Source of the DNA: Hoeflea_A sp965228785
GTDB taxonomy: Bacteria; Pseudomonadota; Alphaproteobacteria; Rhizobiales; Rhizobiaceae
DNA: 64,000 nucleotides
Reading direction: 5' to 3'
Assembly (NCBI GenBank): GCA_965228785.1
Contig: CBDDIF010000001.1
Location: 2,046,001-2,110,000, forward strand
Positions within the stretch are counted from its first letter, which is position 1. Each line of letters starts with the position of its first letter. Both the position numbers and the translations under genes were made by a program. Under the pieces are notes generated by a model that worked only from the letters and a program-made list of their open reading frames with translations, did not search any database and had not been told where the DNA came from. This document shows, in pieces, positions 34,895-43,290 of the stretch.

Positions 34895-35644
34895 GTGACA
34901 TCGCGAGATCTGCAGATCGAATTCGATGCCGGCCGCAATGGTCGTGCAAAAATCGGCTTCGTGCTGCTGGCTTCCGAGCAGACGATCGAAGATGATGTCA
35001 TGCGGTTGCGACCCAAGGGCGTCGGCGTCCACTTCACTCGGTTGAGGAGCCCGGACGCCATCACCAGCGAGACACTATCGTCACATCGGCAGCAATTGTC
35101 CGAATGCGCGGCGTCTCTGATCCCGGATGCAGGGCTCGATGTCGTTTGCTATGCCTGCACGTCTGGATCACTGGTGATCGGTGAGGATCGTGTGTTTGCC
35201 GAACTTCGAAAGGGAGCACCTGGCGCTCGACCGACTTCGCTGATTACCGGCGTCATTCACGGCTTGCGCGCCGTCAAGGCAAGGAAGATTGCGGTTGGAA
35301 CACCCTATCTTGACGAAATCAACCAAAAGGAAAAAGCCTATCTCGAGGCAGCCGGTTTCGACGTCCTCGACATCCAGGGTCTGAACATCGCCAACGACAG
35401 CGACATGGTGCGGGTGACGCCATCTTTTCTCAAATCGTTCGCGCTTTCGCTCGACCGGCCGGAAGTCGACGCAGTGTTTATGTCATGCGGAGCACTGCGA
35501 ACGCTCGACGTCGTTGACGCGCTTGAAGCTGAGATGGGCAAGCCCGTCATCTGCTCGAACCAGGCCATGATCTGGGAGACGCTGCGCATCGCCGGCATCG
35601 ATGATCGCATTGCAGGTTATGGCAGACTGCTAAAGGACCATTGA
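34895..35644 (+). CDS. aspartate/glutamate racemase superfamily protein (maleate isomerase / EutA-like)
   Basis: A 249-residue protein of the Asp/Glu racemase, arylmalonate decarboxylase and maleate isomerase fold. The two catalytic cysteines are probably those in CYACTSGSLVIGE and FMSCGALRTLDV; GKPVICSNQAMIWETLRIAG is the usual C-terminal motif. EutA of ectoine utilisation is a relative, but the remaining ectoine genes are missing. Likely a catabolic isomerase or decarboxylase. The stop overlaps the GntR start (TGATG). Confidence 0.82.
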   Translation: MTSRDLQIEFDAGRNGRAKIGFVLLASEQTIEDDVMRLRPKGVGVHFTRLRSPDAITSETLSSHRQQLSECAASLIPDAGLDVVCYACTSGSLVIGEDRVFAELRKGAPGARPTSLITGVIHGLRAVKARKIAVGTPYLDEINQKEKAYLEAAGFDVLDIQGLNIANDSDMVRVTPSFLKSFALSLDRPEVDAVFMSCGALRTLDVVDALEAEMGKPVICSNQAMIWETLRIAGIDDRIAGYGRLLKDH

Positions 35645-36285
35645 TGAGCGCTTCCGACAAACCTTCCGCAGAACGTATGTTCGACATACTGCGCGACCGA
35701 ATCTGTCTGCTCGATTATCCGCCCGGCATGAGGCTGCGCGAAACCGATTTGGCAGCCGAGTTCGGTGTAAGCAGAACGCCGGTTCGGGCGGTTCTTCAAC
35801 GGCTCGCTCAGGCCGGATTGATCGATTCGCGCGATGGCGTTGGAACGGTGGTGACGGATCTGACTGACGGGGAGGTGCGTGACATCTATCTCATGCGCCT
35901 GAAGATTGCGGAAATGATCGGCGTGTTGTCGCCGCTCGGATTCTCCGCAGATCTCAAGGAGCAGTGCGACCGGTTGCTCGACCGAGCCGTTGCTCTGACC
36001 CGGACCTTTGCCATAGAGGAATACTGGCAGATCAATCACGAACTGCATGTTCTGATTGCGGGCATCATCGGGAATTCTGCTCTGCGGCAGATGTGGGATC
36101 ATTTCTATTTCCAGTCTGCACGCATTTGGTATCGTCAGGCTCGCACCGATCCGACCGGCGTGGCTGAAGCCTTGCGCGTTGAACTCGAAGAAGTCCGCCG
36201 GGCTGTTGTCGAAGACGATCCGGTGGCACTCGGCTACGTGCAGCGCAATCACATTGCTTGGGGCCTGAAGCGCCTGAGGGTCTGA
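35644..36285 (+). CDS. GntR-family (FCD) transcriptional regulator
   Basis: A 213-residue regulator. The winged helix reads RMFDILRDRICLLDYPPGMRLRETDLAAEFGVSRTPVRAVLQRLAQAGLID; the C-terminal all-helical FCD ligand domain follows (EVRDIYLMRLKIAEMIG..., INHELHVLIAGIIGNSALRQMWDHF). I use the ATG at 35644 that overlaps the racemase stop by one base. It probably senses the substrate of this cluster and binds the palindrome at 34844-34857. Confidence 0.9.
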   Translation: MSASDKPSAERMFDILRDRICLLDYPPGMRLRETDLAAEFGVSRTPVRAVLQRLAQAGLIDSRDGVGTVVTDLTDGEVRDIYLMRLKIAEMIGVLSPLGFSADLKEQCDRLLDRAVALTRTFAIEEYWQINHELHVLIAGIIGNSALRQMWDHFYFQSARIWYRQARTDPTGVAEALRVELEEVRRAVVEDDPVALGYVQRNHIAWGLKRLRV

Positions 36286-36327
36286 TTCTCGCTTTCGCCA
36301 ACTGCACAGGCAAGCTAGGGTTGCACA

Positions 36328-37215
36328 ATGCAGTCGCCCCGGATGTTTCATGTTAGCGTCATGGGTTCACTGGCCCTGCTCTTTGCAGTTGTCATCGCAA
36401 CGGCGGCGCCGGTTGAATTCAGTAGCCTTGACGGCAAAACCCGTCTTCGCGCCTCCCTTCTCCTGCCTGACACCGAGCCGCCGCATCGCGCCATCGTCTT
36501 CCTGCATGGCTGTAGTGGCATCGGCTTGGGCGGTGGCATCTCGGCGACCTATTCAAGCTGGGCACGCCATTTCAACAGGCAGGGCTATGCCGTGCTGGTT
36601 GTTGACAGCGCCGGGTCGCGGGGCTTCGCGTCGACCTGCGGTGGCGGCGAGAGGCGCAGGACAATGTATGCCGAGCGGCCAGGAGATGCCTATTCGGCGC
36701 TCCGCTACCTCCAGGCACAGCCGTTCATCCATCCCGATCGGGTCGCCTTGATGGGCTGGTCGCAGGGGGGTGGCATCACTCTGCTCACCGTGGTCTCGCA
36801 AAGCATCGGACGGCCATCACCGCCGCCGGAGTACGATTTCCAGGCCGCGGTTGCCCTTTATCCCAGCGCCTGCAGTGTGCGATGGCAGCACAGGCCGTTC
36901 ACTGAAGTGCAGCGTGGTCATTGGAAAACGGACATCCCGCTTCTGATCCTGCATGGCGCTATGGACAACTGGACCCGGCCGGAACCCTGCCAGGATTTCG
37001 TTGAGGAAGTGCAGGGGAGGGGCCAGCCGGTCTTCCTCCACATCTATCCCGACGCTGTGCACTCTTTCGACGCCCCGCGTATGCGGCTGCAACAACGCAG
37101 CCGGCCAGTGCTTGCCGATGGCAGCCGACCATGGCTTGGTACCGACACGACCGCCCGCACGGACGCCTTCAAACGCGTTCCTGCCTTTTTTGACGGGCAT
37201 ATGCCAGCGTTTTGA
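36328..37215 (+). CDS. exported alpha/beta hydrolase of the dienelactone hydrolase family
   Basis: A 295-residue protein with an N-terminal signal-like segment (MGSLALLFAVVIATAAPVEF). The core has FLHGCSGIGLGGGISATYSSWARHFNRQGYAVLVVDSAGSRG, a nucleophile elbow GWSQGG (Ser rather than the Cys of classical dienelactone hydrolases), LILHGAMDNWT (acid) and VHSFD (His). Probably a periplasmic esterase. The link to the upstream GntR cluster is positional only (42 bp gap). Confidence 0.82.
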   Translation: MQSPRMFHVSVMGSLALLFAVVIATAAPVEFSSLDGKTRLRASLLLPDTEPPHRAIVFLHGCSGIGLGGGISATYSSWARHFNRQGYAVLVVDSAGSRGFASTCGGGERRRTMYAERPGDAYSALRYLQAQPFIHPDRVALMGWSQGGGITLLTVVSQSIGRPSPPPEYDFQAAVALYPSACSVRWQHRPFTEVQRGHWKTDIPLLILHGAMDNWTRPEPCQDFVEEVQGRGQPVFLHIYPDAVHSFDAPRMRLQQRSRPVLADGSRPWLGTDTTARTDAFKRVPAFFDGHMPAF

Positions 37216-37508
37216 AGCCTCACCGCACGAATTCTCAGGCCACGGCATCTCCGAATGGGCGACTTCTGGACCCCACACCCGGTCCAAAATTGCCTTTCCC
37301 CAACTCAATCAGTCGGGACATGAAAAGACAGCGACCCGAAACCCACTGAAAATCTCCTGTATGGGAGATCAGGAAAATCGGCCGATCCAAACGAGCCGTT
37401 GCTGGCATTTCGAACAAGCATATCTAGCAATTGTCACAGGTGCTCGTCGCTTACCTGACGGTTATTCATCGATAAATTTCAATCTGGTTTGCCTTTCGGA
37501 GAACAACC

Positions 37509-40500
37509 ATGACGGTGCTGGGTATTTTGGCGAAGACAATCAGTACGAAACCCCCGGACGTCGAGACATTTATTGTATACGGCACCACATCGGACGGATC
37601 CGGCACGCTTCGTGAGGTTTGGGACCAGGCTATTCAAGTCGAGAACTCCCGGATTGTCTTCGACCCTAACATGGGCGACGCGACAATCGACTTTTATGGG
37701 GTCGACGGGCCTCTTGTGATGCCATCGACACTCACTTCCCCAGTCTCGATCTCAATCAATGGCGACAACGATGGTGACGGGTTGCCCGATATCACTCTGA
37801 ATGGCTACTCCGAGACCAATTTCTTTAACGTGGCTTCCCCGACCGCCACGCTCAACCTTGAGAACCTGGTTCTGACCGGAGCATTCGCCAAAGGCGGTGA
37901 TGCGTCCACTGCAGGGACGGCAGGCGGCGATGCCGCGGCAATCCTGAATTCCGGAAATCTCGTCATCGAGAATGTCGGCTTCGGTGGGTTCGATCTAAAG
38001 GGCGGCAAAGGAGGCATGGGTGGAAACGGGGGAAATGGTGGCGAAAGAGGCAACAATGACTCCTTTTCGGATAACGGCGAAAACGGACTCCCCGGTGGTG
38101 TCGGTGGAGACGGTGGTGCCGGCGGTGAAGCGGCCAATATCAAATCGTCCGGGAACGTTTCAATTGCCCACCTGCAGATGACGTCTTTGGCTGAGTACAC
38201 GGTTCAGGGTGGCGAAGGAGGCCAGGGCGGTATTGGCGGGACCGGTGGCACCGGTCAGGACGGTGGATTGATCGGCGGCAAAGGCGGCACCGGGGGAACT
38301 GGTGGTAGCGGCGGAAATGGCGGCAACGGGGGAGCGGCAGCTTTCCTGTTGCTCAATGACGGTGGTCAACACACGATTTCAGGGATCGCAAGTCCGAAAC
38401 CCGCGACCCTATGGCCGTTAGCATCCAATGGTGGGCAACCCGGAAATGGTGGCGAAGGTGGTGCGGGTGGCGCGGGTGGCGAGAGCGGCAACGGGAAATT
38501 CACATTCCCGTCGGGGGCCAGTGGCACCGATGGATCTGACGGGATTTCCGGTGAGGTAGGTCTGATCGTCGACACTGCCGAGAACGGGTCAAACACGCAA
38601 CCGACCACTCACGAAACCCTGATCTTCCTGTCGGACAGCGCATCGGAAACTGCAGTGGCCGAGGGAGAAACCGTAACCTTCCACATCTTGCGCATCGGCG
38701 ACACCAGCGGCGCACAAACCGTAACGTGGAACATCCTTGACCAAGGACCGAATGGGGCAAGCACCTACGACGCCGCTGATTTTGTCGGCAATGCATTACC
38801 GGGCGGTACGGTGACTTTCGTTGTGGGCGAGGCTTCGAAAGCCGTTAGCTTCGAACTCAAGGCCGACACATCGAATGAGGACCACGAATACTTCCAGATC
38901 CAGATCGTTTTGCCATCTGATACCAGCAGTGCGCTGGCATCGGTTACCGACGCGGTCGCGAAAAATGAGGCGGTATCGGCACAGCCGAGCGTCGGGCTCG
39001 GTCGTGCGGTCCTTCAGGGGATTATTGTCGACGACGACGGGGTGGACGAGAAGCCTCAGTTCCTCGGCCTCACCAACGACACGGTGCTGGAGAAGCTGCC
39101 GCCTAACACCGTCATCGGTTACGTCGAGGCGGTGGATCCCAACAACGGCCCGCTCACTGTTGCAGTCGACGACAATCCGTTCGTCAAGGTGGTGGACAGC
39201 GCGGACGACAAGGTCGCGCTGGTTACCATAACTAAGCTGGATTTCGACGAACTAGAGACCTTCGACATAGGCCTCATCCTTGAGGACCTGTTGGGCCAAT
39301 CGATCCGGGAGACCGTTCCCATAAAGGTGCTGAATGACGGATTGCCAGCCGGTATCCCGGCCGACATCGAACTGCCGTACCCCGCCCATCGCCTTGGCTT
39401 GCCGGACGTCAACCTTGCCCGGATTACGGAAGGCACTGAAGAGAATGGTCAACCACGAAGGGTGGTGGATTTTGCCGCGCAGAATCTGGATGGCGGCGAG
39501 GTGCTGGAAATCATCGGCGGGCCTGACAGTCACCGGTTCGAGGTGGCCCCGGACGGCCGCTCCTTGATGGCGCTTCAACCTTTCGATGTCGCCCACCCCG
39601 ATGATGGCGCCATTGCCAACCTGTTGTCGGTCCAGGTCGGCTTGCGACACCCGGACGGCAGCCTCTTCGATGAGACCCGCGTCTATATCGGTGTGGTGCC
39701 ACAAGAGGATGCGCAGCAGGGATTGATTTACCGGTTGAAAGATCTCGTTCACGGGCTGCGCGATGTTACCCAGAAGGAAGCGATCGCCACCCTCACGGAG
39801 GTTGTGTCAAAGGCCCTCGTCCATGGCGCCGACAACTTGATCTGGGGAACACCGCAAGGAGACGCCCTGGAGGACACAGCCGGCAGAGAACTGATTTATG
39901 GATTGTCCGGCGACGACCGGATCCTCATGACTGGCGGATCCAACATGGTCGACGGCGGTGGCGGTTATGACACGGTGGTCTATAGCGGCCACCGGGACGA
40001 TTACCGACGCGACCTTGGCGATGACGGACGCATTCTCGTTGACACACCCGACGGGGATATCGACACGCTCATGGGGATCGAACGCATCGAATTTGACGAC
40101 GGTGCGTTCATCTTTGACTTCGACAGCCCCGCAACCGCCATCATTCACCGCTTCTATCAGATTGCACTTGGCCGCGCGCCCGACGAAGAGGGTTTGAAGC
40201 ACTGGGCCGGATCGCTCGATACAATATCGGCAACGGATCCGTCGATGAACCCGCTGAACTACCTGGCTGGCCACTTCCTGGAAGCGGCGGAACACAAGGG
40301 TCTCTACGGAACCGCTCCAAGCAACGAAGACTATGTGCACTCGATGTATCGGTACGCGTTGGGACGTCCGGCGGACGAGGCAGGATCGGATTTCTGGGTG
40401 GACAGTATGCAAAAAGGACTGGGCCGCGACGATGCTCTGATCGCTTTCGCGCTAAGCGCCGAGGCTGCCGCCCGATCCGAGCCCGACTACAGTGACGGGG

Positions 40501-40514
40501 TCTGGGTGGTTTGA
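37509..40514 (+). CDS. large Gly-rich surface protein with Calx-beta, cadherin-like, RTX and DUF4214 domains
   Basis: A 1001-residue acidic protein without a classical signal peptide. Residues about 126-350 are Gly-Asn-rich (GGKGGMGGNGGNGG and similar), like PE-PGRS proteins. About 368-507 resembles a Calx-beta domain (VAEGETVTFHILRIGD...), about 518-610 a cadherin-like repeat (DTVLEKLPPNTVIGYVEAVDPNNGPL), about 775-867 degenerate RTX calcium repeats (DNLIWGTPQGDALEDTAGRELIYGLSGDDRILMTGG), and 875-1000 DUF4214 (YQIALGRAPDEEGLKHWAG, YRYALGRPADEAGSDFW). This design suggests type I secretion and adhesion or matrix function. No type I exporter is in the window. CGGAG precedes the ATG. Confidence 0.82.
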   Translation: MTVLGILAKTISTKPPDVETFIVYGTTSDGSGTLREVWDQAIQVENSRIVFDPNMGDATIDFYGVDGPLVMPSTLTSPVSISINGDNDGDGLPDITLNGYSETNFFNVASPTATLNLENLVLTGAFAKGGDASTAGTAGGDAAAILNSGNLVIENVGFGGFDLKGGKGGMGGNGGNGGERGNNDSFSDNGENGLPGGVGGDGGAGGEAANIKSSGNVSIAHLQMTSLAEYTVQGGEGGQGGIGGTGGTGQDGGLIGGKGGTGGTGGSGGNGGNGGAAAFLLLNDGGQHTISGIASPKPATLWPLASNGGQPGNGGEGGAGGAGGESGNGKFTFPSGASGTDGSDGISGEVGLIVDTAENGSNTQPTTHETLIFLSDSASETAVAEGETVTFHILRIGDTSGAQTVTWNILDQGPNGASTYDAADFVGNALPGGTVTFVVGEASKAVSFELKADTSNEDHEYFQIQIVLPSDTSSALASVTDAVAKNEAVSAQPSVGLGRAVLQGIIVDDDGVDEKPQFLGLTNDTVLEKLPPNTVIGYVEAVDPNNGPLTVAVDDNPFVKVVDSADDKVALVTITKLDFDELETFDIGLILEDLLGQSIRETVPIKVLNDGLPAGIPADIELPYPAHRLGLPDVNLARITEGTEENGQPRRVVDFAAQNLDGGEVLEIIGGPDSHRFEVAPDGRSLMALQPFDVAHPDDGAIANLLSVQVGLRHPDGSLFDETRVYIGVVPQEDAQQGLIYRLKDLVHGLRDVTQKEAIATLTEVVSKALVHGADNLIWGTPQGDALEDTAGRELIYGLSGDDRILMTGGSNMVDGGGGYDTVVYSGHRDDYRRDLGDDGRILVDTPDGDIDTLMGIERIEFDDGAFIFDFDSPATAIIHRFYQIALGRAPDEEGLKHWAGSLDTISATDPSMNPLNYLAGHFLEAAEHKGLYGTAPSNEDYVHSMYRYALGRPADEAGSDFWVDSMQKGLGRDDALIAFALSAEAAARSEPDYSDGVWVV

Positions 40515-41010
40515 CTGACAGAGCACGCCGCGAAACCGAACAGTCAACAGATCATTGTCAGCCCGAGCGCCTCGGTCCAGCCGTCAGCTGCACTCAATTG
40601 CCGCAAATTGGGTGTCATTTGAAGTTGCGCTCAACGGTATACGATACCGTCGTTTGGCCCCAGGTTAGCAAAACGACGATGGGGTCTCGCTGACCTATTC
40701 AAGCTGAACGCGCCATTTCGTGTCGGGACTCTTCACAGACACAATGCCTGCGGACCGACCCGTCGTTACTTCACCTTTTTGTCATGTGCTTGGGAAATTC
40801 ACCCGGAAATCCTGATCAACCGCGGAAATTTCGCGTCAGCTGACCGGGATTTATCGTTTAGATTCTGAAAACATTGGGAAATTTCGGATTCTTGGGTAAA
40901 CAGATATAGATAACAGCCTCTTAACCTTTTTCCGGCATCATCGGCTCGTGAACTCAAAGAGCGTCCGTCGCAATGGCGGTGTGTCACGAAATTCTAAGGG
41001 GCGTCGAGCC
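40515..41010. other. 496-bp non-coding interval before the first outer-membrane protein gene
   Basis: No gene is convincing. It holds a 17-bp inverted repeat ACGGTAT-acg-ATACCGT (40634-40650), a 42-base stretch at 40679-40720 that resembles codons of the dienelactone-hydrolase-like gene (encoding xGVSLTYSS, a stop, TRHF), and three copies of a GGAAATT(T)C motif at 40793, 40824 and 40877; the palindrome GAAATTTC occurs exactly at 40825 and 40878. The AT-rich GATATAGATAACAG near 40903-40916 may be the promoter of the OMP gene. Confidence 0.5.
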
Positions 41011-41847
41011 ATGAAATTGAAGAGTACCCTGCTTGCAGCCGCTGCCGTGTTCGTATCGACACAGGCCTGGTCGGCAGACACGATCACCCATATTCCGGTC
41101 GAGCCGGAGCCGCTGCGTCCCTCCCATGGGGTCGCCGTCAACAATTGGAGCGGGCTCTACGTCCGCGGTGATATCGGCTACGTTATCTCCGACTTCCGCG
41201 GCGCGGACTTCATCCTTTACGGCAAACCCGGTTATCCCGGCAGCTTCAACTCCTTCAGCGTTGATGACAGCTGGACCCTCGGTGGTGGTATCGGTTATCA
41301 GATCAATCAGTATCTGCGCACCGACGTGACGCTGGACTACATGTTCAATGCCGACTTCACCGGTTCCACTTCCGGCTTCTGTAGCACTGGCGCTGTTTGC
41401 GTATCGACTGATACGTCCAACCTAAGCGCCTATGTCCTGATGGCCAACGCCTATGTGGATTTCTGGTCCTACGGCAACTTCACCGCATATGTCGGTGGTG
41501 GTATCGGCGGTACCTATGTCAAATGGGACGACCTGACGAACACGTCTTGCCTGGTTTCCGACCCGAACAATTGCCCGGATGTCGTCGTCCACGGCGGTAA
41601 TTCCGAATGGCGCTTCACCGCAGCCGTCATGGCCGGTGGAGCCTATAACTTCCGCTGCGACCTGGCAGCTGATGTCGGCTATCGCTACCGCTGGATCGCA
41701 GGCGGCGAAATGTTCAAATACGCATCGTTCGGCGGGCCCGGCTACGACAACGATTTCAACACCCACGAAGTGCGCGCCGGTCTGCGTTACTACCCGGGCC
41801 GCGATTGCTCGCCGCCGGTCATCCCGGAACCGCCGCTCTACAAGTAA
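41011..41847 (+). CDS. outer-membrane beta-barrel protein, paralogue 1
   Basis: A 278-residue porin-like protein of the Omp25/31 or OMP_b-brl type. The signal MKLKSTLLAAAAVFVSTQAWSA is followed by alternating amphipathic strands (WSGLYVRGDIGYVISDF, SWTLGGGIGYQINQYLRTDVTLDYMF, NAYVDFWSYGNFTAYVGGGIGG) and ends in an aromatic/aliphatic strand before a short Pro-rich tail. Start at 41011 (AAGGGG upstream), not the GTG at 40948. Three or more cysteine pairs in loops (FCSTGAVC) are unusual for an OMP. Paralogous to the next gene. Confidence 0.87.
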   Translation: MKLKSTLLAAAAVFVSTQAWSADTITHIPVEPEPLRPSHGVAVNNWSGLYVRGDIGYVISDFRGADFILYGKPGYPGSFNSFSVDDSWTLGGGIGYQINQYLRTDVTLDYMFNADFTGSTSGFCSTGAVCVSTDTSNLSAYVLMANAYVDFWSYGNFTAYVGGGIGGTYVKWDDLTNTSCLVSDPNNCPDVVVHGGNSEWRFTAAVMAGGAYNFRCDLAADVGYRYRWIAGGEMFKYASFGGPGYDNDFNTHEVRAGLRYYPGRDCSPPVIPEPPLYK

Positions 41848-41870
41848 GATCTGCGTCTATCTCTCCTCAA

Positions 41871-41895
41871 ACCGCCCGGCTTGCCGGGCGGTTTT
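41871..41895 (+). terminator. intrinsic terminator after OMP paralogue 1
   Basis: ACCGCCCGGC and GCCGGGCGGT (41871-41880 and 41883-41892) form a tight stem followed by TTTTCG. It lies 24 bp after the stop, so the two OMP genes are separate transcription units. Confidence 0.85.
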
Positions 41896-42050
41896 CGTTT
41901 GTCCATCCCGCAATTCCTAACGGCGCATGAACAAAGGTGGTGAACAAACATGCTTAACCGCACCTTAACCAGTTTGGCCCATAGTCAATGCATCTCATCC
42001 GTTCTCGGGCGGGTCAGAAAGAGCCGAAGGCCAGGTAAAGGACCGTTTGT

Positions 42051-42896
42051 ATGTTGAAGTCGATCATGTCTCGTTCCATCGCGGCGGCATTGCTGCTATC
42101 GGCGTCGGGGGTCGCGATTGCGGCTGACCTGGATGATATCGTTTATGCTCCGGGACCACCGAGGACGGTGCCCGTGGAAGTCGGCAATGGCTGGTACCTG
42201 CGCGGCGACATCAATTACAATTTCACAACCGAAGGCGATGCATCGTCCTATCGGACTTTCCATCCTATCCAACAGACTTACGGAACCCAGAATTACGCCT
42301 CATCGGACTTCAACACGGATTGGGGTGTGGGTGTCGCAGCCGGCTATCAATTCACCGACTGGTTCCGCGGTGAGGCGTCGCTCGATTACTACAACGGCTC
42401 CTTCGACACAACGACCCTGACTGGTGCACCGTGTCTCGGCGGTCCAGCGGGCACCGGCTGCTCGACCCTCGGCTCGGCCGATTTCACCGCCTGGGGCGTG
42501 ATGGCCAACGCCTATGTCGATCTCGGCACCTATGTCGGCTTCACACCCTATATCGGCGCCGGCGCGGGCATGACGCTGGTCGACTACAAGGATTATACTT
42601 CGCGCGATTTCTGCGTCGGCGGCGGCGCGGGCTGCGGCGGCGCTACTTTCGGGGCGCGGACCCACAGCGGCGAATCAGACTGGCGCTTCACCTACGCGCT
42701 GATGGCCGGGGTTTCCTATGACCTCACCCGCAACCTCAAGGCGGATCTCGGCTATCGCTACATCAATGTCGCCGGTGGCGACGCCTACAGCTTTGATACA
42801 GCTGCCACGGCGGCCGGCGCCACCGGCGTCCAGGGCAGCGACAACGGTTACGACATCCACCAGATCCGCGCCTCGCTTCGCTACGCACTCTGGTAG
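42051..42896 (+). CDS. outer-membrane beta-barrel protein, paralogue 2
   Basis: A 281-residue OMP_b-brl protein. Signal MLKSIMSRSIAAALLLSASGVAIAA, then NGWYLRGDINYNFTTEGDASSY, WGVGVAAGYQFTDWFRGEASLDYYNGSF, NAYVDLGTYVGFTPYIGAGAGMTLVDYKDYTSRDFCVGGGAGCGGATFG and a final strand IHQIRASLRYALW ending in Trp, the canonical BAM-recognised C-terminus. It shares the NAYVD...GxG(A/G)G block, loop cysteines and overall layout with paralogue 1, so the pair is probably a tandem duplication. AAGGA precedes the ATG. Confidence 0.9.
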   Translation: MLKSIMSRSIAAALLLSASGVAIAADLDDIVYAPGPPRTVPVEVGNGWYLRGDINYNFTTEGDASSYRTFHPIQQTYGTQNYASSDFNTDWGVGVAAGYQFTDWFRGEASLDYYNGSFDTTTLTGAPCLGGPAGTGCSTLGSADFTAWGVMANAYVDLGTYVGFTPYIGAGAGMTLVDYKDYTSRDFCVGGGAGCGGATFGARTHSGESDWRFTYALMAGVSYDLTRNLKADLGYRYINVAGGDAYSFDTAATAAGATGVQGSDNGYDIHQIRASLRYALW

Positions 42897-42922
42897 ACAA
42901 AAGCTTCCATCCTCCAGACTTC

Positions 42923-42950
42923 AGGCGGGCTTCGGTCCGCCTTTTCTTTT
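42923..42950 (+). terminator. intrinsic terminator after OMP paralogue 2
   Basis: AGGCGG (42923-42928) pairs with CCGCCT (42937-42942) around GCTTCGGT, followed by TTTCTTTT. Located 26 bp after the stop codon. Confidence 0.8.
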
Positions 42951-42965
42951 GGTGAATGGACATCT

Positions 42966-43000
42966 CAAGTGTCGTGGAGCCGAACTTTTGCCAAGTTCGA
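42966..43000. repeat. possible end fragment of the dispersed double-hairpin element
   Basis: CAAGTGTCGTGG at 42966-42977 is identical to the reverse complement of the right end of the copy at 61024-61189, and the following bases contain GAACTT...AAGTTC arms as in that family. The rest does not align, so this is either a decayed remnant or a related element. Low confidence. Confidence 0.35.
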
Positions 43001-43090
43001 TTTGACCAACCTGGGATTTGCGAATAGTGGGCGGATCGGATGGGCAGCAGACACAGGCGGCGAACGCGTCCGTGCGCCGCTGGCGGCCGA

Positions 43091-43290
43091 TCAAGTCATT
43101 GCGAAAATACGGGCCGGTCCACCGGTGCAGCCCCTGAACCTGGGAGCGCCGACGACCAGCGTTGCGCCTGAAGCAGGCGTTTTGTCCAGATTGGCAATGG
43201 CCTCGATGCCAAAGCGGCCCGATGGCAGCCAGATGAAGTGAGTAGCAAAGTCCGCTGACGGCCCATGGTCCAGCGATAGAGCATCGCTCG
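43091..43290 (-). pseudogene. truncated cyclase-family (kynurenine formamidase-like) gene fragment
   Basis: On the minus strand, ending at the TGA at 43091-43093, about 60 codons read LSLDHGPSADFATHFIWLPS followed by GRFGIEAIANLDKTPASGAT and LVVGAPRFRGCTGGPARIFA. This is the typical C-terminal third of cyclase-family (PF04199-type) hydrolases. Upstream of DALSLDH the frame gives no recognisable cyclase sequence and no N-terminal domain is found, so this is a decayed 3' remnant. It lies in the 879-bp gap between OMP paralogue 2 and serC, which otherwise has a repeat fragment, no recognisable gene in 43300-43620, and the serC leader. Confidence 0.75.

Noticed and set aside
37981..38520. Glycine-codon repeats in the adhesin gene as a CRISPR or tandem-repeat array
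   Set aside because: Units are irregular GGN codons encoding GGxGG protein repeats; there are no constant-length repeats with unique spacers.
42969..43241. 90-codon plus-strand ORF between OMP paralogue 2 and serC
   Set aside because: Overlaps the cyclase-like fragment on the other strand, lacks a ribosome binding site and has no recognisable sequence.
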